Shown here piece after piece: positions 1 through 5,803 of a stretch of DNA of 7,608 nucleotides. The stretch lies in the NCBI GenBank assembly GCA_021793715.1, contig JAJYSF010000035.1, positions 1 to 7,608 of the forward strand, written 5' to 3'. Both the position numbers and the translations under genes were made by a program. This DNA comes from Actinomycetes bacterium (GTDB taxonomy: Bacteria; Actinomycetota; Actinomycetes; Actinomycetales; Microbacteriaceae). Below the pieces are notes generated by a model that was not told where the DNA came from, made no database searches, and saw only the letters and a program-made list of their open reading frames with translations. How positions within the stretch are numbered: position 1 is the stretch's first letter; every line of letters begins with the position of its first letter.

Positions 1-42
1 TCTTATCCAGTCTGCAACGTCGCTGCTGAGGAGGACGCATGA
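1..42 (+). CDS. C-terminal tail of an unidentified upstream gene (partial)
   Basis: The frame ending in the TGA at 40-42 is open to the window edge and reads SYPVCNVAAEEDA before the stop. Its stop overlaps the ATG of the MaoC-type hydratase in an ATGA arrangement, the same junction seen between the next two genes, which is why I think it is a real gene end rather than chance. Thirteen residues are too few to name a family. Position suggests another member of the same fatty-acyl or steroid-type catabolic operon, but that is inference. Confidence 0.35.
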   Translation, partial: SYPVCNVAAEEDA

Positions 43-509
43 CCTCGCAACCCGCGGGAACCCTGACCATCCCACTACACGATCTGCCGTCGGCGGCCGG
101 ACGCACGTTCGGCCCCTCGTCATGGCGAGTCGTCACGCAGGACGACGTGCAGGCGTTCGCCGACCTGTCCGGGGATCGCAACCCGGTGCACATCGACCCG
201 GACTTCGCGCGGGAGACGCCCTTCGGACAGACGATCGTGCACGGCTACCTCACGCTCAGCCTCGTCGTTCCGCTGATGGCGGAGGTCTTCGAGGTGACCG
301 GCGTCGGGGTGGGCATCAACTACGGGCTCGACCGACTCCGGTTCCCCGCTCCCGTTCCTGTCGGGGCGCGAATCCGCGTGTCGGGCGAGGTTCTGCGCGT
401 CGAGGAGGTTCCGGGCGGCTACCAGGTCGCCCCGCGCGCCACCTTCGAGATCGAGGGCGGATCCAAGCCGGCGTGCGTCGCCGACATGGTGCTGAGGTAC
501 TACGCATGA
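39..509 (+). CDS. MaoC-like (R)-specific enoyl-CoA hydratase
   Basis: This 156-residue protein is a single hot-dog-fold MaoC-type hydratase, expected to add water to trans-2-enoyl-CoA to give (R)-3-hydroxyacyl-CoA in the cytoplasm. The hydratase-2 motif is intact: the stretch from L43 to H51 (LSGDRNPVH) carries the expected catalytic Asp46 and His51, followed by D53 and by IVHGYLT around residues 66-72 with the conserved H68-G69. Length is typical for single-domain family members. The ATG at 39 follows a strong Shine-Dalgarno (GAGGAGGA, 28-35). Its stop overlaps the ATG of the SDR gene (ATGA, 506-509), indicating translational coupling. The next enzyme would oxidise its (R)-3-hydroxy product, as the two halves of eukaryotic MFE-2 do. 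The family call is secure; chain or ring specificity is unknown. Confidence 0.93.
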   Translation: MTSQPAGTLTIPLHDLPSAAGRTFGPSSWRVVTQDDVQAFADLSGDRNPVHIDPDFARETPFGQTIVHGYLTLSLVVPLMAEVFEVTGVGVGINYGLDRLRFPAPVPVGARIRVSGEVLRVEEVPGGYQVAPRATFEIEGGSKPACVADMVLRYYA

Positions 510-1144
510 GCGGCTCGATCGAGCTGACCGGGCGCGTCGCGGTGGTGACGGGAGCCGGTCGCGGACTCGGACGCTCGTACGCCGTCGCGCTCGCTCGCGC
601 CGGCGCCGCGGTCGTCGTCAATGACGTCGACAAAGAGTCGGCGGAGCAGACTGCGGCGCTCGCACGCGAGGCGGGCGGACGAGCGGCCGTGGTCGTGGCA
701 CCCGTCGGATCCGCCGAGACCGCCGATCAGCTCGTTGCGGCAGCCGTTAACGAGTTCGGGCGCCTGGACGCGATGATCGCGAACGCGGGCGTCCTGCGCG
801 ACCGCGTGTTGTGGAAGACGACCGACGACGAGTTCGACACGGTCGTGCGCACCCACCTGCGCGGGGCCTTCACCTGTGGGCGCGCGGCCGCGACGCACTT
901 CCGCGACGCGGGTCACGGCGGGCGGATCATCCTGATCGGCTCGCCAGCCGGGCAGTTCGGCAGCTTCGGGCAGACCGCGTACTCGGCATGCAAGGCGGGC
1001 ATCGTCGCGATGGCTCGCACCTGGTCGCTCGAACTCGAACGCGCCGGCGTCGCGGTCAACGCGGTCATCCCGACGGCCATGACCGCCATGACGGGCACGA
1101 TCCCGATCTACGCCGAGGCGTGGGAGGGCGTCCAGCGCGTCTAG
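506..1144 (+). CDS. N-terminal fragment of the broken SDR (212 aa)
   Basis: This is the product if the amber codon at 1142-1144 acts as a real stop. It would retain the whole NAD(P)-binding Rossmann half and the Ser146-Tyr159-Lys163 catalytic set. It would lack the region after NAVIPTAMTAM, which normally forms the substrate-binding loop, the last helix and the final beta-strand of the sheet and packs at the oligomer interface. A stable active enzyme from this piece alone is unlikely by knowledge of the SDR fold. It is listed separately so the actual reading frame is recorded; the full-length pseudogene entry is the preferred interpretation. Confidence 0.4.
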   Translation: MSGSIELTGRVAVVTGAGRGLGRSYAVALARAGAAVVVNDVDKESAEQTAALAREAGGRAAVVVAPVGSAETADQLVAAAVNEFGRLDAMIANAGVLRDRVLWKTTDDEFDTVVRTHLRGAFTCGRAAATHFRDAGHGGRIILIGSPAGQFGSFGQTAYSACKAGIVAMARTWSLELERAGVAVNAVIPTAMTAMTGTIPIYAEAWEGVQRV

Positions 1145-1147
1145 GAG
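1143..1147 (+). promoter_or_regulatory. AGGAG Shine-Dalgarno-like site overlapping the SDR amber codon
   Basis: AGGAG begins inside the TAG stop and lies 9 bases upstream of an in-frame GTG at 1157. A ribosome terminating at the amber codon would sit directly on this site, which is a favourable geometry for re-initiation. Use of the site is inference; a purine-rich pentamer here could also be chance. Confidence 0.3.
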
Positions 1148-1156
1148 CTTCCTCGG

Positions 1157-1420
1157 GTGATCCGCCGCGAACACGCACTCGGATCCCCCGACGACGTCGC
1201 GCCGCTGATCGTCTGGCTCGTCTCCGAGGAATCCGCGGACGTGACCGGGCAGGCCATCGGTATCGGCGGCGACCGCCTCACCCTCTTCGCCCATCCGGTT
1301 CCGCTCGAGACGCGAGACCGCGATGACGGCTGGAGCGCAGAGGAGATCCGCGATGTCTGGAACGCCGAGCTCGCGCCGCACACCCAGCCATCCGGCCCGA
1401 CATTCGCTCCGCTGGACTGA
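1157..1420 (+). CDS. C-terminal fragment of the broken SDR (87 aa, possible separate translation)
   Basis: From the GTG at 1157 this frame gives 87 residues that match the C-terminal end of MFE-2-like SDRs: LGSPDDVAPLIVWLVSEES (last helix region), VTGQAIGIGGDRL (last strand) and a tail containing DDGWSAEEIRDVW, a kind of C-terminal tail I recall from this SDR subfamily. It has no cofactor or catalytic motif, so it cannot be an enzyme by itself. It is in frame with the N-terminal fragment, separated by the amber codon and four sense codons. AGGAG at 1143-1147 could drive its start, in which case two pieces might assemble. It more probably represents the untranslated remainder of a pseudogene. 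Confidence 0.35.
   Translation: MIRREHALGSPDDVAPLIVWLVSEESADVTGQAIGIGGDRLTLFAHPVPLETRDRDDGWSAEEIRDVWNAELAPHTQPSGPTFAPLD
1341..1345 (+). promoter_or_regulatory. AGGAG Shine-Dalgarno candidate for an upstream start of the acyl-CoA ligase
   Basis: AGGAG lies 7 bases before an ATG at 1353 that is in frame with the acyl-CoA ligase and inside the 3' part of the SDR frame. The ATG at 1425, which best fits the family N-terminus, has no comparable site. The site could therefore make a form with 24 extra N-terminal residues. Confidence 0.35.
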
Positions 1421-1424
1421 CGCC

Positions 1425-3032
1425 ATGCAGGGACACTACGCAGATCTCTGGCACCGGATCGCGCTGGCCGCACCGGATCTCCCCGCCATCGTCACGGTGG
1501 GCGAGGGCACGCTCACGAACGCCGAGTTCGATGACGCCGCCGCGCGCTTCGCCGCCCTGCTCGCCGAGCTGGGCATCTCTCGCGACGGCAAGGTCGCGAT
1601 CCTCCTTCAGAACCGACCCGAGTGGCTCATCGCCTTCGCCGGCTGCCTGCGCGTAGGCGTCGTCCCGGTGCCGCTCAACTTCCGTTACCGCGCGCATGAG
1701 GTCACCGCCCTCCTGGAGGACTGCGATGCCGAGGCTCTCGTGTACGGAGCAGGTCTCGCCGAGGTCGCAGCCGAAGCGACGGGGGAACTCACGAACCCCG
1801 TCGCCCTCCTTCAGGTGCAGGACGTCGACGCTCCACTGCTGCCCGGCGCGCGCGACTTCGCGGACATCGCGGACCTCGCACCGCTCCCCCACGAGGACGC
1901 GGTCGACGGGGAGTTCTTCATCTACACGGGCGGCACGACAGGCGCGCCCAAGGCCGCCATGTGGGGCGTGCAGCAGATGCTCGAGATGCAGCTCTACAAC
2001 GCGTATCTCACCGCCGATCTGCCCCTCCCCGAGTCGGCCGACGACGTGGTGCGGATGGCGACGGATCCCGAGACCCCACGGATCGCCGCGCTCGCGCTCT
2101 CGCCGTATATGCACGGCACCGCGCTCACGAGCGTCATCAACGCGCTGCTGCTGGGCGGATCCATCATCGTGCTGCCGATGCCGCGCTTCGACGCCGCGCG
2201 CGCCGTGCGCGCGATCATCGACCAGCGCGTCACGCGGGTGGCCGTCGCGGGAGATGCGATCGCGATCCCTCTCCTCGAGGCCGCGGAGGAGCTCGGCGTC
2301 GAAGAGCTGCCTGAGCTGACCTCGATGATCTCGGCAGGCATGCGATTCAGTGACGACACGAAGCGACGACTGCACCGGCTTGCGCCGAACCTCGTGATCT
2401 CCGACATCCTCGCGTCGACCGAAGGAGGCGCGGTCGCGCTCAGCATCTCTCGCTCCGCGGCGGAGGTGCCAGCGCGATTCGTGATGACGCCGGGCACCGT
2501 CGTGCTCGACGAAGAGCGCGAGGAGGTGCAGGATATCCCCGGCGCCGTGGGCCGGATCGCCTTCACGGGAGGCATGCCGCGCGGCTATTACAAGGACACC
2601 GCGAAGACCGCGGCGAACTTCGTGGAGATCCGCGGCAAACGCCACATCATCGCCGGCGACCTCGTGCGGGTACTCGAGGACGGCGAGATCGACCTCCTCG
2701 GACGAGGCGCGGCCGTCGTGAACTCCGGAGGCGAGAAGGTCTATCCCGCCGAGGTGGAGGCATCACTGATGCGTTTCGAATCGATCGACGACGCGGTCGT
2801 CCTCGGCATCCCCGACGCGCGGTGGGGAGAGTCCGTCGCGGCCGTCGTCGCGACCGAGACGCCCGATCAGCTCGACGTGCGAGCGCTCTCCGACCACGTC
2901 GGCGCCGAGCTTGCGGGCTTCAAGAAGCCGCGACGGATCCTCGTCGTCCGCGATCTCGAACGCAGCCCGACGGGCAAGGTCGATCTCGCTGTCATGCGGG
3001 ACCGGACGGTCGCGGAGGGGCAGGCGGTCTGA
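1425..3032 (+). CDS. AMP-forming acyl-CoA synthetase (FadD-like, ANL superfamily)
   Basis: This 535-residue enzyme should activate a carboxylic acid to its CoA thioester through an acyl-adenylate. All ANL landmarks are present: the phosphate-binding loop YTGGTTGAPK (167-176), the adenine/AMP motif LASTEGG around 329-335 with Glu333, Asp412 in GDLVRVLEDG for ribose binding, the hinge-region GRGAAVVNSGGEKVYPAEVE starting at 426 with Arg427, and the catalytic Lys518 in SPTGKVD. I chose the ATG at 1425, four bases after the SDR stop, because MQGHYADLWHRIA resembles the usual family N-terminus. An ATG at 1353 has a better Shine-Dalgarno and would add 24 Ser/Arg/Pro-rich residues overlapping the SDR frame. 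The glycine-rich STEGG motif and the GRGxxxxNSGGEK loop fit the FadD branch seen in actinobacterial lipid and steroid clusters, from memory. Substrate unknown. Confidence 0.93.
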   Translation: MQGHYADLWHRIALAAPDLPAIVTVGEGTLTNAEFDDAAARFAALLAELGISRDGKVAILLQNRPEWLIAFAGCLRVGVVPVPLNFRYRAHEVTALLEDCDAEALVYGAGLAEVAAEATGELTNPVALLQVQDVDAPLLPGARDFADIADLAPLPHEDAVDGEFFIYTGGTTGAPKAAMWGVQQMLEMQLYNAYLTADLPLPESADDVVRMATDPETPRIAALALSPYMHGTALTSVINALLLGGSIIVLPMPRFDAARAVRAIIDQRVTRVAVAGDAIAIPLLEAAEELGVEELPELTSMISAGMRFSDDTKRRLHRLAPNLVISDILASTEGGAVALSISRSAAEVPARFVMTPGTVVLDEEREEVQDIPGAVGRIAFTGGMPRGYYKDTAKTAANFVEIRGKRHIIAGDLVRVLEDGEIDLLGRGAAVVNSGGEKVYPAEVEASLMRFESIDDAVVLGIPDARWGESVAAVVATETPDQLDVRALSDHVGAELAGFKKPRRILVVRDLERSPTGKVDLAVMRDRTVAEGQAV

Positions 3033-3074
3033 GTCCGTTCCGTGATCTCTGACCCCTTCCGGACGCAGCACGTT

Positions 3075-3087
3075 TCAGGTAACCTGA
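3075..3087. promoter_or_regulatory. 13-bp palindrome, candidate operator upstream of the ABC importer
   Basis: TCAGGTAACCTGA is a perfect 6-bp inverted repeat around one central base. It lies 68 bases before the binding-protein ATG, in the only real gap of the + strand gene block. TAACCT (3080-3085) could serve as a weak -10 element within it, but no convincing -35 was found 17 bases upstream. Size and position suit a dimeric repressor or activator site. I cannot assign a regulator family, and no regulator gene is in the window. Confidence 0.45.
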
Positions 3088-3091
3088 GATC

Positions 3092-3117
3092 GAGGATGCG
3101 TCGACAGACGCATCCTC
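3092..3117 (+). terminator. Perfect 11-bp stem-loop: terminator or 5'-leader hairpin
   Basis: Arms GAGGATGCGTC (3092-3102) and GACGCATCCTC (3107-3117) are exactly complementary around a GACA loop. The hairpin is 60 bases after the acyl-CoA ligase stop and 37 bases before the binding-protein ATG. No U-tract follows (the next bases are ACCCGAG), so it is not a canonical intrinsic terminator, although actinobacterial terminators often lack U-runs. It could instead be an operator, or a leader structure that stabilises the transporter mRNA or attenuates read-through from the catabolic genes. The structure is seen directly; the role is inference. Confidence 0.45.
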
Positions 3118-3154
3118 ACCCGAGTTCCACACTCAAGGACGAGATGAGGACCAC

Positions 3155-4153
3155 ATGACGCACCCATTGACGCGTGTTGCAGCTCTCGCTGCGGTCGTGA
3201 CGCTCGCCGGCGTTCTCGCCGGCTGCGGCGGATCCGACTCCCCCGCGGGCGGCGGCGAGGCGCCCGATCCGGACAGCCCGACTCCCATCACGGTCGGCTC
3301 GCTTCCCGCCGGTGATTACGCACCGCTGTACATCGCCGACCAGGAGGGCTTCTTCGAAGAAGAGGGCCTGGATGTCACGATCGAGACGATCGCCGGCGGC
3401 GCCGTCGGCGTGACGCAGCTCGTCTCCGGCGAGCTCGAGTTCACCTCCGCGACGTGGACGAACACGCTCGCGGCCGTCGCGCAGGGCCTCGAGGTCGTCG
3501 TCGTCCGGGAGGGCACGGACTCCAGTAAGGCCGGCATCAACGGTCTGCTCGTCGACGAGAGCGCCGGATTCTCGTCGATCGAGGACCTCCGCGGCGAGAC
3601 GCTCGCGGTCAACACCCTGCAGTCGGCCACCGAGGTCCAGCTGCGCGACTGCCTCGCGACGGGCGGACTCACCGCCGACGACTACGAGCTCGTCGAGGTG
3701 CCGTTCCCCGAGGTCGGCGCCGCTGTTCTGCAGGACCGCATCGCGGGCGGGTTCGTGCCCGAGCCGTTCATCACGATCGGCGCTGCCGAGGGGCTCGTGA
3801 GCCTGTTCGATCCATCCGTCTGCAACGAGCGTCAGGAGAACAGTCCGCTGATCACGTGGGACGCGTCGAAGGCGTGGGCAGAAGAGAACCCCGAGGTCGT
3901 CGACGCGTTCGTGCGAGCCATGGACAAAGCGACGCAGCTCGCGATTGACGACCCCCAGGTCGTCGTCGACATCCTGCCGACTTTTACGACGTTGACACCC
4001 GAGATCGCCGAAGAGCTGGTGCTGCCGAGCTTCGTCGAGGACGGCACGCCGAGCGTCGAGGGCGCCGAACTCACTCAGGAGCTGATGCTCGAGTACGGGC
4101 TGATCGATTCGCCGGTCGAGGATCTGTCGCAGTACGCATGGCAGGGCGAGTGA
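3155..4153 (+). CDS. ABC importer substrate-binding lipoprotein, NMT1/THI5-SsuA-like
   Basis: This 332-residue protein begins with a lipoprotein signal peptide: basic start, hydrophobic core at about 8-20 and lipobox LAGC with Cys24 as the expected lipidated residue. A Gly/Ser/Pro/Asp-rich linker runs to about residue 43. The mature domain starts with ITVGSLPAGDYAPLYIADQEGFFEEEGLDV (45-74), the characteristic opening of NMT1/THI5/SsuA/TauA-type binding proteins, which capture small anionic or pyrimidine-like ligands outside the membrane. LVSGELEF near residue 90 is a further family feature. Two mature-domain cysteines (Cys166, Cys223) could form a disulfide. The ATG at 3155 follows GAGGA (3146-3150). 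Two permease genes and an ATPase gene follow with gaps of 7 bp or less. The ligand is not deducible; the acyl-CoA ligase and hydratase next door hint at a carboxylic acid. Confidence 0.92.
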   Translation: MTHPLTRVAALAAVVTLAGVLAGCGGSDSPAGGGEAPDPDSPTPITVGSLPAGDYAPLYIADQEGFFEEEGLDVTIETIAGGAVGVTQLVSGELEFTSATWTNTLAAVAQGLEVVVVREGTDSSKAGINGLLVDESAGFSSIEDLRGETLAVNTLQSATEVQLRDCLATGGLTADDYELVEVPFPEVGAAVLQDRIAGGFVPEPFITIGAAEGLVSLFDPSVCNERQENSPLITWDASKAWAEENPEVVDAFVRAMDKATQLAIDDPQVVVDILPTFTTLTPEIAEELVLPSFVEDGTPSVEGAELTQELMLEYGLIDSPVEDLSQYAWQGE

Positions 4154-4160
4154 TCTTCAC

Positions 4161-4955
4161 GTGACCCGCACGTCCCGGGGCACGGCGTTCCGTCGCGGAG
4201 CCGTGGGTTTCATCGTCCTCTTCGCCGTTGCCGAGGTCATCTCGCGCTCGGGCATCGTGAGCGAGACGTTCCTGCCGCCGACATCCCTCGTGCTGCTGCG
4301 CGTCGGTCAGCTGCTGATCGATCCGGCGTTCCTCAGCGCGGTGGCCGCCACGCTCTACGCGTGGGCGATCGGGTTGGTGATCTGCTTCCTCGTCTCGGTC
4401 ACGATCGGGGTGCTGCTCGGATCGTCCCGGCGCGCGTATTCGGCGAGTCAGGCCATCATCGAGTTCATCCGCCCGATCCCGTCGGTCGCGCTCATCCCTG
4501 TCGCGATGCTCGTGCTCGGAAACGACGCGGAGATGAAGATCGCGCTGATCGTGTTCTCGACCTCATGGCCAGTGCTGTTCAACACGATCTACGGCATGCA
4601 CGACGTCGACCCCGTCGCGAAGCTCACCGCCAAGAGCTTCGGACGCGGCCGCGTCGCGACGCTGTTCGCGGTCTCCCTGCCGAGCGCGGCTCCGTTCATC
4701 TTCACCGGAATCCGGATCGCGGCGTCTGTCGCGCTCATCGTGGCCGTCAGCGCGGAGCTGCTCGCGGGCGCCTCCGACGGACTCGGCCGGTGGATGCTCG
4801 ACGCCAGTGCGACCGGCAACCGGCCGGATCTCGTCTATGCCTCGACGATCATCGCCGGGCTCATCGGCCTCATCGTCAACGGGATCCTGGTGCTCATCGA
4901 GCGGCGCTTCCTGTCGTGGCAACCCGCGCTGCGCTCCGCGGGGAAGGAGGCGTGA
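4161..4955 (+). CDS. ABC importer permease 1 (NitT/TauT-type, BPD_transp_1)
   Basis: This 264-residue inner-membrane protein has about six hydrophobic segments (approx. 12-29, 58-87, 107-120, 126-144, 178-203, 225-247). The PSVALIP and WPVLFNTIYG stretches are typical of SsuC/TauC-class permeases. The cytoplasmic coupling loop that contacts the ATPase is recognisable at about 155-174 (AKSFGRGR ... SLPSAAP), with the canonical Gly161 thirteen residues before Pro174. The start is GTG at 4161, seven bases after the binding-protein stop, with only a weak purine-rich stretch upstream, so translation is probably coupled. It is paralogous to the next gene (shared ALIP, LIVF, LPSAAP and SVALI segments), so the transmembrane unit is probably a heterodimer of the two. 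Substrate unknown. Confidence 0.92.
   Translation: MTRTSRGTAFRRGAVGFIVLFAVAEVISRSGIVSETFLPPTSLVLLRVGQLLIDPAFLSAVAATLYAWAIGLVICFLVSVTIGVLLGSSRRAYSASQAIIEFIRPIPSVALIPVAMLVLGNDAEMKIALIVFSTSWPVLFNTIYGMHDVDPVAKLTAKSFGRGRVATLFAVSLPSAAPFIFTGIRIAASVALIVAVSAELLAGASDGLGRWMLDASATGNRPDLVYASTIIAGLIGLIVNGILVLIERRFLSWQPALRSAGKEA
4943..4950 (+). promoter_or_regulatory. GAAGGAGG Shine-Dalgarno fixing the start of permease 2
   Basis: A strong ribosome-binding site just before GTGATGG, where both GTG (4952) and ATG (4955) are in frame with permease 2. Spacing to the ATG is 4 bases and to the GTG only 1, so the ATG is preferred. Confidence 0.65.
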
Positions 4956-5803
4956 TGGCTGGCGTTGACACCTCATGGACAGCCGTGCCGCGCCGCGTGA
5001 GACGCGGCTCAGGTCGCCTCGGAGAGTTCGCGATCCGCTGGGGCGCGCTTCTCGCGCTCGGCGTCGTGTGGGAGATCGCCGCGCGCCTGGCCGAGTCGCT
5101 CTTCTTCCCGCCGATCTCCGCGATCATCCGGCGCTTCGTCGAACTCTGGTTCTCCGGGCCCGCGACGTCGCTCTTCCTCACAGAGACCGTCGGGTCACAG
5201 GTGGTGCCGAGCCTCAGCCGGATGCTCGGCGGATGGTCGCTCGCGGTCGTGCTAGGCGTGCTGCTCGGCGTCGCGATCGGCCGCAGCAAGGCGGTCGGCG
5301 ACTACGTCGAGCCGATCGTCCACTTCGTGCGGGCGATCCCGCCGCCCGCGCTCATCCCGATCTTCCTGATCCTGCTCGGCTTCGGTTCGGAGATGCGGAT
5401 CTCGCTCATCGTGTTCACGGTGATCTGGCCCGTCGTGCTCAACACGATCGACGGCGTGCGGAGCGTCGAGCAGCTGCACCTCGACACCGGTCGCGTGTTC
5501 GAGTTCGACAAGCGCAAGGTGTTCTTCGGCGTGATCCTGCCGAGCGCGGCCCCGAAGATCTTCGCCGGGATGCGCGTGAGCCTCTCCGTCGCCCTGATCA
5601 TCATGGTGATCTCGGAGATGGTCGGACTGCCAGACGGAATCGGAAACGTCATCCTCGGCGCACAGCGCACGTATCAGATGGAGGACATGTGGGCGGGAAT
5701 CCTGCTACTGGGGATCCTCGGCTACGTTCTCAACGCGATCCTCGCCCTGGTGGAGTCGCGGGTGACCAGCTGGCACCGGGGCTCACGAGAAGGAGCGTCA
5801 TGA
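4955..5803 (+). CDS. ABC importer permease 2 (NitT/TauT-type, BPD_transp_1)
   Basis: This 282-residue inner-membrane protein has a basic cytoplasmic N-terminus (RRVRRGSGR, 13-21), a first membrane segment at about 27-44 and further hydrophobic segments at approx. 93-108, 131-144, 149-164, 201-224 and 246-266. It is clearly homologous to permease 1 (PALIP, SLIVF, WPVVLNTIDG, LPSAAP, SVALII). Its coupling loop diverges: the position of the canonical EAA-loop glycine, 13 residues before Pro196, is Glu183 in DTGRVFEFDKRK. Permease 1 keeps the Gly. The frame is open far upstream, but that part is out-of-frame overlap with permease 1; the ATG at 4955 overlaps the permease 1 stop by one base and has a strong ribosome site. 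It likely pairs with permease 1 in a heterodimeric pore. Confidence 0.92.
   Translation: MAGVDTSWTAVPRRVRRGSGRLGEFAIRWGALLALGVVWEIAARLAESLFFPPISAIIRRFVELWFSGPATSLFLTETVGSQVVPSLSRMLGGWSLAVVLGVLLGVAIGRSKAVGDYVEPIVHFVRAIPPPALIPIFLILLGFGSEMRISLIVFTVIWPVVLNTIDGVRSVEQLHLDTGRVFEFDKRKVFFGVILPSAAPKIFAGMRVSLSVALIIMVISEMVGLPDGIGNVILGAQRTYQMEDMWAGILLLGILGYVLNAILALVESRVTSWHRGSREGAS

Larger units (their letters stand above)
506..1420 (+). pseudogene. SDR-family 3-hydroxyacyl-CoA dehydrogenase interrupted by an in-frame amber codon
   Basis: Read through its internal stop, this frame encodes a classical short-chain dehydrogenase of about 300 residues resembling the dehydrogenase unit of MFE-2/17-beta-HSD4, expected to oxidise (R)-3-hydroxyacyl-CoA with NAD(P). 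The first 212 codons hold the cofactor motif TGAGRGLG (15-22), NAG (93-95), and the catalytic Ser146, Tyr159 and Lys163 (YSACK). Codon 213 is TAG (1142-1144). The same frame then continues with LGSPDDVAPLIVWL and VTGQAIGIGGD, the usual last helix and last strand of such SDRs, and ends at TGA 1418-1420. No frame change is needed, so one base substitution explains the break. The start ATG overlaps the MaoC stop (ATGA). His117 replaces the usual NxxG Asn, which I recall from MFE-2-type relatives. It could be a true pseudogene, a split gene or a sequencing error. Confidence 0.78.

Noticed and set aside
122..505. Open frame continuing upstream of the SDR ATG, inside the MaoC gene
   Set aside because: The translation is Arg/Gly-rich and out of frame with the well-supported MaoC protein. 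The SDR motifs begin just after the ATG at 506, which has an ATGA overlap with the MaoC stop.
1278..2645. Long 455-codon open frame on the - strand
   Set aside because: It lies entirely opposite the SDR 3' end and the acyl-CoA ligase, is rich in Arg, His and Asp as expected for an antisense shadow of high-GC coding DNA, and shows no recognisable domain.
3075..3117. TPP riboswitch, suggested by CTGAGA and AACCTGA fragments upstream of a THI5-like binding protein
   Set aside because: The two fragments overlap each other instead of lying in separate stems. The 5' GGGGTGC-type and 3' GCGNAGGGA elements are absent, and the space is too short for the full aptamer.
4361..4954. Open frame continuing upstream of permease 2 within permease 1
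   Set aside because: It is an Arg-rich shadow of permease 1. A strong ribosome-binding site and an ATG at 4955 mark the real start.
4975..5799. Open frame continuing upstream of the ABC ATPase within permease 2
   Set aside because: It is an Arg-rich shadow frame. The ATPase family N-terminus starts at the ATG at 5800 with AAGGAG before it.
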